NCBI GenBank assembly: GCA_016783885.1
Contig: JADHVR010000032.1
Span: 1-41,370 of the forward strand
Source of the DNA: Bacteroidales bacterium
Lineage (GTDB): Bacteria > Bacteroidota > Bacteroidia > Bacteroidales > JAADJA01
Length of the DNA: 41,370 nucleotides
Direction: 5' to 3'
How positions within the stretch are numbered: position 1 is the stretch's first letter; each line of letters begins with the position of its first letter. A program made the position numbers and the translations under genes. The notes beneath the pieces were generated by a model, which did no database searches, was not told the origin of the DNA, and worked only from the letters and a program-made list of their open reading frames with translations. Positions 8,863 through 17,624 of this stretch are shown piece after piece.

Positions 8863-8926
8863 CACCCTCTTTTTAAGACCCTCACATAGAGAGGGAAAAA
8901 AGAAAATAGAAAGTTCTATAAAATAT

Positions 8927-9000
8927 TCCCCAATAGCTCAGCTGGTTAGAGCGACTGACTGTTAATCAGTAGGTCCTTGGTTCGAATCCAAGTTGGGGAG
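8927..9000 (+). tRNA. tRNA-Asn (anticodon GTT)
   Basis: A complete 74-base cloverleaf is visible. The acceptor stem is TCCCCAA (8927-8933) with TTGGGGA (8993-8999), and the discriminator is G9000. The D arm is GCTCAGCTGGTTAGAGC, the anticodon stem is CTGACT/GTTAATCAG with GTT at 8961-8963, and the T arm contains GGTTCGAATCC. The CCA end is not encoded. A promoter precedes it and a hairpin with a T tract follows. Bases 8962-9000 are overlapped on the other strand by the end of the acetoacetyl-CoA synthetase frame. Confidence 0.97.
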
Positions 9001-10962
9001 CGGAGATGCCGGCAAGTTGCCGACTTTTTTTATATCCACGTAATAATCCAAACATTCAGGATTTGCCAAAGCATCTTTATTTTTCACATCCTCGCCGTGA
9101 ATGATCTTTTTAACAGCAATCTCTACCTTTTTCCCATTAATGGTATAAGGGACATCAGGGACAGTTTTAATAATAGCAGGCACATGCCGCGGGCTGCAAT
9201 TTGAACGAATATTCGATTTGATCCTATTTTTTAATTCATTATCCAAGGCAATACCTTCATTCAATTTTACAAACAGTACCACCTTCTCATCGCCATCCTC
9301 CTTTTTTCCTACTACTACCGAATCTTCTATTTCATCCATGCTTTCAACCACCCTATAAATTTCTGAGGTTCCGATACGAACTCCTTGCGGATTTAATGTC
9401 GCATCCGATCGACCTAACATTGTAATACCACCATGTTCACTGATCTGAATATAATCACCATGCCACCATATATTCTGAAAAACATCAAAATATGCACTTT
9501 GGTATTTTTTATTGTCCGGATCGTTTAAAAAATAAATCGGCATGGAAGGAAAAGCAGATTTGCATACCAGTTCACCCTGCTCTCCAATTAATGAATTACC
9601 ATTATCATCGAAGCAATCAACATCCATTCCCAAGCCTTTACATTGAATTTCGCCAATATGAACGGGGAGTGTGGGGTTTCCCAATATAAAACAGGAAACG
9701 ATATCTGTTCCTCCGGCTATTGAAGAAAGCTGTACATCCTTTTTCCAATCCCTGTAAACATATTTGAAACTTTCCTCAGTTAATGGCGAACCGGTAGAAG
9801 TAATGACTTTCAGTTTTGGAAAATCCGATATCTTTTTTGGAACCACACCGGCATCTTCAAGGGAAGCAATGTACCTGGCACTTGTACCAAATAAAGTAAT
9901 ATCCAATTCGTCCGCCATTCTGAGCAAAGCATCAGGTCCGGGATAGAAAGGATTTCCATCGTAAAGAACCAGCGTAGCGCCAACCGCCAGGCTGCTCACA
10001 AACCAGTTCCACATCATCCAGCCGCAGGTAGTAAAATAAAATATAATTTTTTCAGGACGAATATCACTATGTAACCGTAATTCCTTTAAATGTTGTATCA
10101 ACGTCCCTCCGGCAGAATGAACAATGCTTTTTGGCAAACCCGTTGTGCCGGAAGAATACATTATATAAAGCGGGTGGTCAAACGGTAGCTGTTCAAATAT
10201 CAATTCTTCATCAATTGGTTGCGCAAAATCTTCCCAAAGCATGGCTTCAGGTATATCCTCAATCTTTGCATTACCTGTATAATTAACCATTACAACGTGC
10301 TTAACCGACGGTAGCTTGTTTAAAATTCCTTTGAGTTTCTGCTGCGAATCAAATACTTTTCCTTTATAAAAATAACCATCAGCCGAAAGTATCACTTTGG
10401 GTTCTATTTGCGAGAAACGGTCTAATACGCCTTTAATACCAAAATCTGGAGAGGAGGAAGACCAGATAGCTCCAATGGAAGCGGTAGCTAACATCATGAT
10501 TATGGTTTCGGGCATATTGGGCATAAACGCAGCAACTCTGTCGCCTTTATGCACGCCAAGCCTTTTCAACCCTGCCGCAGCCCTCCGTACCTGCTCGTAC
10601 AATTCAGCGTAAGTAAGTTCACGTCTGACAGATGTTTCACCCCAAAAAATAATTGCTTTATAATCATCTTTTCTGCTTAATAAATTCTCAGCAAAATTGA
10701 GACGAGCACTGATAAACCATTTGGCACCGGGCATCTTTTTAGCATCGTCAACAACCTGATTGTAGTTTTCTGAACACCTGATGTTGCAGTAATCCCACAC
10801 CTCAGCCCAGAAATCAGGAATATTCTCGACGCTCCACTGATGAACAGTGTAATACTCGTTGTCAGGAAGATTGTATTTAGCTGCTATCCGTGAAAGAAAT
10901 TCGTACATCTGCGAATTTTCTTTATAGCTATCTGAGGGTTGCCAAAGGGTTTTATTATTCAC
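8962..10962 (-). CDS. Acetoacetyl-CoA synthetase (acetoacetate-CoA ligase)
   Basis: The 666-residue protein belongs to the ANL adenylating enzymes. The N-terminal ACAS-like domain has VHQWSVENIPDFWAEVWDY, the ATP-binding P-loop is MYSSGTTGLPKSIVHSAGG, and the catalytic-lysine motif is TINGKKVEIAVKK near residue 619. Length and the HWQPS-type start place it with acetoacetate-CoA ligases rather than acetyl-CoA synthetases. It would convert acetoacetate, the end product of leucine breakdown, to acetoacetyl-CoA using ATP. The last 20 or so residues (from about VGNLPASPLPN) are encoded by the tRNA terminator and by antisense tRNA-Asn, so they are probably an acquired extension after loss of the original stop. 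Confidence 0.93.
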   Translation of the reverse strand: MNNKTLWQPSDSYKENSQMYEFLSRIAAKYNLPDNEYYTVHQWSVENIPDFWAEVWDYCNIRCSENYNQVVDDAKKMPGAKWFISARLNFAENLLSRKDDYKAIIFWGETSVRRELTYAELYEQVRRAAAGLKRLGVHKGDRVAAFMPNMPETIIMMLATASIGAIWSSSSPDFGIKGVLDRFSQIEPKVILSADGYFYKGKVFDSQQKLKGILNKLPSVKHVVMVNYTGNAKIEDIPEAMLWEDFAQPIDEELIFEQLPFDHPLYIMYSSGTTGLPKSIVHSAGGTLIQHLKELRLHSDIRPEKIIFYFTTCGWMMWNWFVSSLAVGATLVLYDGNPFYPGPDALLRMADELDITLFGTSARYIASLEDAGVVPKKISDFPKLKVITSTGSPLTEESFKYVYRDWKKDVQLSSIAGGTDIVSCFILGNPTLPVHIGEIQCKGLGMDVDCFDDNGNSLIGEQGELVCKSAFPSMPIYFLNDPDNKKYQSAYFDVFQNIWWHGDYIQISEHGGITMLGRSDATLNPQGVRIGTSEIYRVVESMDEIEDSVVVGKKEDGDEKVVLFVKLNEGIALDNELKNRIKSNIRSNCSPRHVPAIIKTVPDVPYTINGKKVEIAVKKIIHGEDVKNKDALANPECLDYYVDIKKVGNLPASPLPNLDSNQGPTD
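9008..9031 (+). terminator. Terminator after tRNA-Asn
   Basis: The stem GCCGGC (9008-9013) pairs with GCCGAC (9019-9024) with one C-A mismatch and is followed by seven T residues. It lies 7 bases after the tRNA and inside the 3' end of the opposing acetoacetyl-CoA synthetase frame. Confidence 0.6.
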
Positions 10963-11046
10963 AACTATATTTGCTTTTATCTATTAAAAATAATTACGGA
11001 AAAATCTCCAATGCCAACCACAAGTTTTTTCAATCGCTTTTTCATA

Positions 11047-12195
11047 TTAACATCCGATATATCTGGAGATGACAAGCCGTTGTATTTCCGAAGTGCCTTC
11101 GCCTATCTGCAATAAACGCTGATCGCGGTAAAAACGCTCAATATCATAATCCTTCATTAACCCATATCCGCCATGTAACTGAACTGCTTCATCTGCAACC
11201 TCTCTCGCTATTTCCGAACAATAAAGCTTTGACATGGCAGCTTCTTTGGCAAAAGGCTTATCATTATCTTTAAGCCAGCAGGCTTTATAAAGGAGGTTGC
11301 GTGCAAGTTCTATTTTTGTTGCCATATCTGCCAGTTTAAACGCATTTACCTGGAATTTACAAATAGGTTTTCCAAACTGTTTTCTTTCCTGCGAATATTG
11401 CAATGCCAGTTCAAAAGCTCCCTGGGCACAACCAAGTCCCATGGCTGCTATTGATAATCTGCCATTGTCTAAAGTGCTAAGCATAATGTGTGAACCTTTG
11501 CCTACTTTACCAAGAAGGTGCTCTTCCGGAACACGGCAATCATCAAAATAAAGTTCTGCGGTATCCGATGCCCGCCACATCATTTTCCCGTGCATGCTAA
11601 CTCGTTTAAAACCTGGTGTTCCTTTATCAACAATGATTGTTGTAAATTCCTTTTTCCCATTTTCAAACACCTTAGTTACAGTCTGTACCGTTGATCCGAT
11701 GGAAATATCGGCAGAACCGTTGGTAATAAATATTTTTGAACCATTGATCAGCCATTCGCCATTTTCGAGGACAGCAGTGGTTTTTGTTCCCCTGGAATCA
11801 GAGCCGGCATTTGGCTCGGTCAGCCCGAATCCCCATAATGCTTCTCCTGTACAAAGCTGTGGTAAATATTTCATCTTTTGTTCTTCGGTACCGTAATAGT
11901 ACAGAGGTCCGATACCCAGGGAATTATGCGCTGCTAATGTGGCTGCCTGCGAGCCGTCAACCCTTGCCAGTTCCTCAACCGCAATGATATATGACAGCGT
12001 ATCCAAATCCTGACCACCATATTTTTCAGGCAGGTACATACCAAATAATCCCAGCTCTCCCATTTTCCTTGTAAGATCATACGAAAACTCTGCTTTTTCA
12101 TCCAATTCTTTTGCAATGGGTTTAATTTCCCTTTCGGCAAAATCGCGAACCGTTTCGCGAATCATGTTTTGTTCTTCTGTTAGTTCAAAATTCAT
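11047..12195 (-). CDS. Acyl-CoA dehydrogenase
   Basis: The 382-residue FAD enzyme has the full acyl-CoA dehydrogenase layout: MNFELTEEQNMIRETVRDFAE, FGLTEPNAGSD, the middle domain ITNGSAD, and the C-terminal QLHGGYG and GEGTSEIQR. It oxidises an acyl-CoA at C2-C3 and passes electrons to ETF. Operon context points to isovaleryl-CoA. However, the catalytic Glu is the canonical one in GEGTSE, and the alternative Glu of isovaleryl-CoA dehydrogenases (LDLER) is Gly here (LDNGR). A short-chain or isobutyryl/2-methylbutyryl substrate is therefore at least as likely. It lies 84 bases upstream of the acetoacetyl-CoA synthetase gene in the same direction. Confidence 0.93.
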   Translation of the reverse strand: MNFELTEEQNMIRETVRDFAEREIKPIAKELDEKAEFSYDLTRKMGELGLFGMYLPEKYGGQDLDTLSYIIAVEELARVDGSQAATLAAHNSLGIGPLYYYGTEEQKMKYLPQLCTGEALWGFGLTEPNAGSDSRGTKTTAVLENGEWLINGSKIFITNGSADISIGSTVQTVTKVFENGKKEFTTIIVDKGTPGFKRVSMHGKMMWRASDTAELYFDDCRVPEEHLLGKVGKGSHIMLSTLDNGRLSIAAMGLGCAQGAFELALQYSQERKQFGKPICKFQVNAFKLADMATKIELARNLLYKACWLKDNDKPFAKEAAMSKLYCSEIAREVADEAVQLHGGYGLMKDYDIERFYRDQRLLQIGEGTSEIQRLVISRYIGC

Positions 12196-12377
12196 AATTA
12201 TTTATTTTTAATATTATCATATATTTTCAGATGTATCAATAATAGATATTATTTTCATCAAAATAATGATTAGAAATTTGACCTCTAAATTAGAAAAATT
12301 TTATAACATGTCAGAAAAGATATTTATTCCGTAATATAATCATCTTCATACAATAGGGGTTGCAATTTTCGAAATCA

Positions 12378-14201
12378 TTAGCTATATAACCGATTAATAA
12401 AATTTGTTTTGTTGATTCTTTTAAGAACTGATTTGATAAGATTAACATTTTCAGGTTTGTACCAAAAAAAGAACTTTTGCTGGAGTTTCTTATCTTTTAT
12501 GCTTTTTGCGCGATATATTTTTTTTAATGTATATGGATTGATACCCGTATAATAAATGACCGTTGCCAGTGTCATCGGTGTAGGCGTAAAATCCTGAACC
12601 TGTTGCAATCTCAATCCCAGTTCTTTTGTTTTTACAGCCAATTCTGCCATATTCTCAATTGTACAACCGGGATGGCTGGAAATGAAATAAGGGACTATTT
12701 GCTGATTGAGTTGATACTTTTTATTTAACTGGTCAAATTTTTTCTTCAATTTCATAAAATAATCAAATGCAGGTTTCCTCATCAGTTTTAAAACCTGATG
12801 CGAAGTATGTTCGGGCGCGACTTTCAATCTTCCGGAAACATGCCTGGTAATTAATTGTTCCGCATATTCTTCATAGCCATTTTCAGCAGCTTCCTTTTTT
12901 GTTTTGTCAATAAACAGATCGTATCGGATACCACTATTTACAAATATCTTTTTAACTTTTGGGTGAGATTCGGCTTTTTTATAAAGTTCGGTTAAGGGCT
13001 TATGATTTATATTGAGGTTTTTGCAAATATCAGGATAAATACAGCTCGGTCTTATGCAGCGATTGCAAATATCCTGGTCAAAGCCTTTCATTTTATACAT
13101 ATTAGCAGAAGGACCTCCAAGATCGCTTATATAACCTTTAAAATCAGACATTGTTGTAATTTTATCCACTTCCTTTAAAATGGATTTTTCCGACCTGCTA
13201 ATTATAAATTTTCCCTGGTGAGCCGAGATGGTGCAAAAACTACATCCTCCAAAACAACCCCGATGGATATTTACCGAATGCTTAATCATTTCATAAGCCG
13301 GAATGGGCGGTTTTTTATTGTATTTTGGATGTGGCAAACGTGTGTAAACCAAGTCATAAAATCTATCGATTTGTTTTTCAGCGGGTAGGGGAAAAGGCGG
13401 ATTTACAACGATGTATTTATTTTCTACTTGCTGTACAATAGTTTTTGCAAATACCTTATTGGATTCTTGTTCGATGAGCTTGAAGTTTTTTGCAAATTTT
13501 GTTTTGCTTTTCAAACATTCTTCATGCGAAGCCAGAGTTATCATGTTATTATTGTCTGGTATCGGGGCAACAAGACTTATATATGCAGTTTGTTTTACGG
13601 TTGTCAAAGCCGAAACAGGTTCACCCCGTTTAAATAATTGTAAAATTTCTATTATCGGTTGCTCAGCCATTCCATAGACCAAAAGGTCTGCTACACTATC
13701 AGCTAATACAGATGGTTTCAACTGATCCGACCAGTAATCATAATGCGTTAAACGGCGAAGAGAAGCTTCAATCCCACCGATGATAACAGGTGTTTCAGGG
13801 TAAAGCTGTTTCAGGATTTTAGTGTAAGCCGTAACTGTATAATCGGGCCTGTAGCCGGCTCTTCCTCCTGGTGTGAATGCATCGTCAGAGCGTAATCGTT
13901 TGTTTGCGGTGTAATGATTAACCATTGAATCCATTGAGCCGGCAGTAACACCGAAAAACAATTTTGGTTTGCCTAATTTCCTAAAATCACGAAGGTCGTC
14001 TTGCCAGTTGGGTTGGGGTATGATGGCAATTCTGTAACCTTCTTTTTCGATAATACGGGCAATAACAGCAGTGCCGAAGGAAGGATGATCAATATAAGCA
14101 TCACCTGATATCAGGATGACATCCAGTTGTTCCCAGCCCCTTTGTTCCACCTCTTTTTTTGTAACAGGAATCCAGTCTGATATTTTATGGTTATCATTCA
14201 A
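12378..14201 (-). CDS. ygiQ: YgiQ family radical SAM protein
   Basis: The 607-residue protein matches the YgiQ family. It has an N-terminal B12-binding-like/UPF0313 region with DVILISGDAYIDHPSFG and GGIEASLRR, and a radical SAM cluster motif CFGGCSFC (C-x3-C-x2-C) in HRGCFGGCSFCTISAHQGK. A further Cys-rich patch, CNRCIRPSC, lies downstream. The family's function is unknown. It begins 5 bases after the stop of the carboxyltransferase gene, so it is co-transcribed with leucine catabolism genes, although no functional link is known. The C-terminus (KPENVNLIKSVLKRI) is slightly extended and basic. Confidence 0.92.
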   Translation of the reverse strand: MNDNHKISDWIPVTKKEVEQRGWEQLDVILISGDAYIDHPSFGTAVIARIIEKEGYRIAIIPQPNWQDDLRDFRKLGKPKLFFGVTAGSMDSMVNHYTANKRLRSDDAFTPGGRAGYRPDYTVTAYTKILKQLYPETPVIIGGIEASLRRLTHYDYWSDQLKPSVLADSVADLLVYGMAEQPIIEILQLFKRGEPVSALTTVKQTAYISLVAPIPDNNNMITLASHEECLKSKTKFAKNFKLIEQESNKVFAKTIVQQVENKYIVVNPPFPLPAEKQIDRFYDLVYTRLPHPKYNKKPPIPAYEMIKHSVNIHRGCFGGCSFCTISAHQGKFIISRSEKSILKEVDKITTMSDFKGYISDLGGPSANMYKMKGFDQDICNRCIRPSCIYPDICKNLNINHKPLTELYKKAESHPKVKKIFVNSGIRYDLFIDKTKKEAAENGYEEYAEQLITRHVSGRLKVAPEHTSHQVLKLMRKPAFDYFMKLKKKFDQLNKKYQLNQQIVPYFISSHPGCTIENMAELAVKTKELGLRLQQVQDFTPTPMTLATVIYYTGINPYTLKKIYRAKSIKDKKLQQKFFFWYKPENVNLIKSVLKRINKTNFINRLYS

Positions 14202-14206
14202 AAATT

Positions 14207-16381
14207 TTATTCAATTTCAATCAAGGGAGAACCGGCTTCAACCATATCATGTAAAGAAACCAGGATTTTTTTTACGACTGCATCCTTTTTTGAAACGATA
14301 TTGTTTTCCATTTTCATGGCATCAATAACAATAGCTATTTCACCTTTTTTGATCTTATCACCCTGTTTAACATTGATTTTGAAAATCCTTCCCGGAATAG
14401 GAGAAATAATATTGGTCTCCTCATCAACTGACAGTTCCTCTTCGCCTGATACTGCTAATTCACTATCAAGCAGATCGTCCCTGCTTAAAAGAAAATCAGA
14501 TTCATTGATCGATACTTTTGTTTTTCCTTCTTCACCCTTGGAAATAGAGGCAAAGTAAGTATTATCGTCAACAGTAAAATCCAACTCGCCTTTATCAATA
14601 TATTCTAATTTTGAGTTAAATAGATTTTCAAATATTTCAAAAATATATTCCTTATCTCTTAGTTTATTGATATTTACAGGATACTCCTTGTCGTTAAAAG
14701 ATATATTTAATGTTGTCTGGTTTCTCCAGTAGCCAATTGTCTCCCAGATATTATGTTCCTTCGGGGTTTTATCTTCTTCACTAATTAACTTAGTGTTCAA
14801 AGTGTAAAGAAGGAACGCGGTTATAGCAATTGGAACATCAACTTTATCTTTGTTATAAGAACTTCTGTCGAGGGTTTGTTTTTCTTTCATTGTAACTGAT
14901 GCTTTAGTTATTGATTTTTGTGATTTTAACTTTTTGACTTCGTCTTCAAATCTTTTCTTTGCAAGTCCTGATTTATAATCCCTGTACTGTGTTTCGTGCA
15001 TGGCAAACTCAAATAATTCCTCATTGTTCTCACCAAGGTCCCAGTATTTTTCTTTCATTTCTTTGCGATATTTATTCAGGACATCAGGATAAGCATCCTG
15101 GGGAATTCCGGTATAAAACTCTCTGCTTTGCTCTTTAGCCAGTTCGATAATTTCAGGAGCTAAAGGTCCGGGTAACTTACCGGCTTTTCCGAGTATCATA
15201 TTCCAGGTATTATCATCCATCATCGAATACCTTTTTTCTCCTTTTGCAAGTTGAACTATATTTAAAAGCGCAACGTTTTTAACATATTGACTGAAGGGTG
15301 TAACAAGTGGGGGATAACCCAGTTTTGGCCATACAAAAGCAACCTCCTCAAACAATTTTACTAATAGTTCATCATCCGAAAACTCTTTTTGATTACTTGC
15401 TTTGAGTGAATAATTAATCCCATCATGTACTCCTTTCAGGTCAGCCATTAAACTACCCATCATGCCACCGGGAAGTCCGGACTGGATCATCAGGGAAGAA
15501 AGGAACCTGTTTTTAGGATTTATGAAGTAACCAAGAAAGTTATCTATAAAACTTTGCGTTAATGCCCTTGCTTCCATATATGCTTTCATGTTAATTTCAG
15601 GGACATCAAAGCCGGCATCATAAAGCATTTCCCTGATAGTAATCACATCAGGATGAACCATACCCCATGATAAAGGTTCCATAGCAACATCAATATAATC
15701 AGCCCCGGCTTTAGCAACTTCTAAGGTTGATGCAACCGCAAACCCGGGTCCTGAATGACCATGATATTGAACAACTATCTGAGGATATTTATCTTTTATA
15801 GCCTTGACCAATTTTCCCAGAGTAACAGGTCTTCCAATACCCGCCATATCCTTCAGGCAAATCTCATCAGTTCCAAACTCAACAACCTTGTCAACAAGAT
15901 GCATATAGTAATCGACAGTGTGTAACTCGGAGTGAGTTATACTTAAAGCAGCCTGGGAAATCATTCCTGCCTCTTTGGCATATTTAACAGATAGTTCAAG
16001 GTTTCTCGCATCATTCAGACCACAGAATGAACGTGCAATATTTGTGCCCTGGGCTTTTTTTACCTTATACATTAAACGACGGACATCAGCAGGAACAGGG
16101 AACATCCGGATTCCATTCAATGCTCTTTCAAGCATGTGGGTTTGAATGCCTGCCTCGTTAAAAGGCTTGGTCCATTCACGAACCGCATTATTTGGGTTCT
16201 CACCATAAAGAAGATTTACCTGTTCAAAAGCTCCTCCATTAGTTTCGATCCTGGCAAAACATCCCATATCAATAATGACCGGAGCTATTTTTTTTAACTG
16301 ATCAACGCGTGGTACGTATTTCCCGGAAGACTGCCACATGTCGCGATATATAAGGCTAAATTTTATTTGTCGTTTTTTCAT
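14207..16381 (-). CDS. 5S/PycB-type carboxyltransferase with BT-like and biotinyl domains
   Basis: 724 residues. About 1-480 is an HMGL-like TIM-barrel carboxyltransferase of the transcarboxylase 5S, oxaloacetate decarboxylase alpha and PycB group. Metal-site residues are kept: R13-D14 with Q17-S18 (family RDAHQS, here RDMWQS), the carboxylatable lysine K177 in KDMAG, and H207-G-H209. Residues 515-635 (helix AITAFLLYTL, then GYWRNQTTL and beta-rich sequence) look like the BT domain by which MCC/PCC alpha subunits hold their beta subunits. Residues 656-724 are a biotinyl domain with AMKM, biotin Lys K690. There is no biotin carboxylase domain. Next to MCC beta, this suggests transfer of CO2 between a 2-oxoacid and 3-methylcrotonyl-CoA. 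Alternatives are a pyruvate carboxylase B subunit or an oxaloacetate decarboxylase alpha. Confidence 0.85.
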   Translation of the reverse strand: MKKRQIKFSLIYRDMWQSSGKYVPRVDQLKKIAPVIIDMGCFARIETNGGAFEQVNLLYGENPNNAVREWTKPFNEAGIQTHMLERALNGIRMFPVPADVRRLMYKVKKAQGTNIARSFCGLNDARNLELSVKYAKEAGMISQAALSITHSELHTVDYYMHLVDKVVEFGTDEICLKDMAGIGRPVTLGKLVKAIKDKYPQIVVQYHGHSGPGFAVASTLEVAKAGADYIDVAMEPLSWGMVHPDVITIREMLYDAGFDVPEINMKAYMEARALTQSFIDNFLGYFINPKNRFLSSLMIQSGLPGGMMGSLMADLKGVHDGINYSLKASNQKEFSDDELLVKLFEEVAFVWPKLGYPPLVTPFSQYVKNVALLNIVQLAKGEKRYSMMDDNTWNMILGKAGKLPGPLAPEIIELAKEQSREFYTGIPQDAYPDVLNKYRKEMKEKYWDLGENNEELFEFAMHETQYRDYKSGLAKKRFEDEVKKLKSQKSITKASVTMKEKQTLDRSSYNKDKVDVPIAITAFLLYTLNTKLISEEDKTPKEHNIWETIGYWRNQTTLNISFNDKEYPVNINKLRDKEYIFEIFENLFNSKLEYIDKGELDFTVDDNTYFASISKGEEGKTKVSINESDFLLSRDDLLDSELAVSGEEELSVDEETNIISPIPGRIFKINVKQGDKIKKGEIAIVIDAMKMENNIVSKKDAVVKKILVSLHDMVEAGSPLIEIE

Positions 16382-16397
16382 ATTCAGCTCTCTCTAA

Positions 16398-16405
16398 CCC
16401 CCCCC
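16398..16405. repeat. C8 homopolymer in the leader of the carboxyltransferase gene
   Basis: Eight C residues (G8 on the coding strand) end 16 bases before the ATG at 16381. They are flanked by short CTCTC and GAGAG arms that could form a hairpin over the ribosome-binding region. Confidence 0.7.
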
Positions 16406-16428
16406 TAGTGGAGAGAAAATTAAATTAA

Positions 16429-17217
16429 TTATTTTACCCAGCCGGGTTTTCTTTTTTCAAGGAATGAAGCCATGCCTTCCTGACCTTCTTTAGATGCACG
16501 AAGTTCAGCGATCAGCCTGGCAGTATAATCAATTGATTCATCAAAGCTTAATTTATTTGAAATATTATAAACTAATTGTTTGCAGGCAGCCATAGCATCA
16601 GGGCCGCTGGACATTAATATTTTTACGGTTGAATTTATTTGCTCCTCCAAATCTTCTATTGGTAAAGATTTATTTACAAGGCGATAAGCTTCTGCTTCTT
16701 TTCCTAAAAACTTTCTACCTGTAAGCATTAGGTCTCTTGCGCCATATTCTCCGATTCGTTTTACAACATAAGGTGAAATTGTGGCGGGTGCAATCCCAAG
16801 TTTTACTTCTGCAAAAGCAAATTTGGTATCATCAGCACAATACACAAAATCACAAGCAGCAAGCAATCCGTTTGCCCCTCCGATAGCTGCTCCCTGAACA
16901 ACAGCTATGGTTGGCTTTTTACAAATGTAAATAATATTAAAGCACTTAGCTAACTGAAGGCTGTCCTGGTAATTTTCTTCATAGCCGAACTCAGCAATGC
17001 CTTTCATATAATTAAGATCGGCGCCGGCACAAAATGACTTGCCCCTTCCCCTGAGCAAAATAATTCGTACCTCGGGCATATCATTTAATGCCTCAAAGCA
17101 ATCAATGATCTCCGCAATCATCTCAGCATTCATTGCATTATGTTTTTCAGGACGGTTAAGCCAGACAATACCGAGCTTGTCTTTAAGTTCAAATTCTATA
17201 TTGTTGTATAATTTCAT
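16429..17217 (-). CDS. liuC: Enoyl-CoA hydratase family, likely methylglutaconyl-CoA hydratase
   Basis: The 262-residue crotonase-fold protein has the first oxyanion motif SFCAGADLNYMKG, GGANGLLAACD for the second, and FAEVKLGIAPATISPYV. The last segment is characteristic of bacterial LiuC-type methylglutaconyl-CoA hydratases, which retain the catalytic Glu of the FxEVxLG segment. It would hydrate 3-methylglutaconyl-CoA to HMG-CoA in leucine degradation. It lies between the MNT/HEPN pair (2 bases upstream) and the biotin-dependent carboxyltransferase gene (47 bases downstream), in the same operon as MCC beta. The function is supported by both sequence and context; other enoyl-CoA hydratases remain possible. 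Confidence 0.85.
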   Translation of the reverse strand: MKLYNNIEFELKDKLGIVWLNRPEKHNAMNAEMIAEIIDCFEALNDMPEVRIILLRGRGKSFCAGADLNYMKGIAEFGYEENYQDSLQLAKCFNIIYICKKPTIAVVQGAAIGGANGLLAACDFVYCADDTKFAFAEVKLGIAPATISPYVVKRIGEYGARDLMLTGRKFLGKEAEAYRLVNKSLPIEDLEEQINSTVKILMSSGPDAMAACKQLVYNISNKLSFDESIDYTARLIAELRASKEGQEGMASFLEKRKPGWVK

Positions 17218-17219
17218 GA

Positions 17220-17624
17220 TTACAAATTTAGCATATTCATTTTTTTCATAATAATTTCCTTAAATGTCATAGCTATTTTAATAGATTTTTCTACATCAAT
17301 TGATTCAGGATCATATCTTCCAGAAGGGTACCTGATATTCACAGCAAAAGCCTGAATAGTATCTGCCATGACATAATATTTCTCAGGAAACGGATCTTTA
17401 TCACTTAATAAATCTAAAAGTAAGGTTAGTGAATGAGTTTGGGGAAATTCAATATCCAGAAATACTAAATAAGCTTTTAATAATTTCTCAACAACTTGCT
17501 GGCAATGAAATGTAATAGTGTCCTTATACTCGGGCAAGTGTTCATATATTATCATTGCTGATCCAAGATCGTGCTCAGCTTTAATTAACCACTGTTTTAT
17601 TAATTCAACCTTAATCTGCTGCAT
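17220..17624 (-). CDS. HEPN domain protein
   Basis: The 134-residue all-helical protein resembles the HEPN family COG2250, with AEHDLGSAMIIYEHL, FHCQQVVEKLLKAYLV and the TH-x-L helix, then IRYPSGRYDP. HEPN proteins paired with minimal nucleotidyltransferases form toxin-antitoxin-like modules in which the HEPN partner can be an RNase. The RX4-6H catalytic motif of active HepT-type toxins is not visible after the RYP segment, so RNase activity is doubtful. Its start overlaps the preceding nucleotidyltransferase gene by 14 bases and its stop is 2 bases before the hydratase ATG, so all three are probably translated together. Confidence 0.85.
   Translation of the reverse strand: MQQIKVELIKQWLIKAEHDLGSAMIIYEHLPEYKDTITFHCQQVVEKLLKAYLVFLDIEFPQTHSLTLLLDLLSDKDPFPEKYYVMADTIQAFAVNIRYPSGRYDPESIDVEKSIKIAMTFKEIIMKKMNMLNL

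Noticed and set aside
8803-8865. Longer start for the PfkB kinase (21 extra residues)
   Set aside because: The extra residues do not resemble the family N-terminus, and the predicted promoter -7 box at 8825-8832 lies within them.
8863-8900. Attenuator or regulatory hairpin in the tRNA leader (CCCTC/GAGGG)
   Set aside because: The stem is only 5-6 bp with competing pairings and no T tract; it is probably part of the leader removed during tRNA processing.
14207-16381. Plain MCC alpha subunit
   Set aside because: The N-terminal 480 residues have no ATP-grasp biotin carboxylase motifs; they carry the HMGL-like KDMAG and HxH carboxyltransferase motifs instead.
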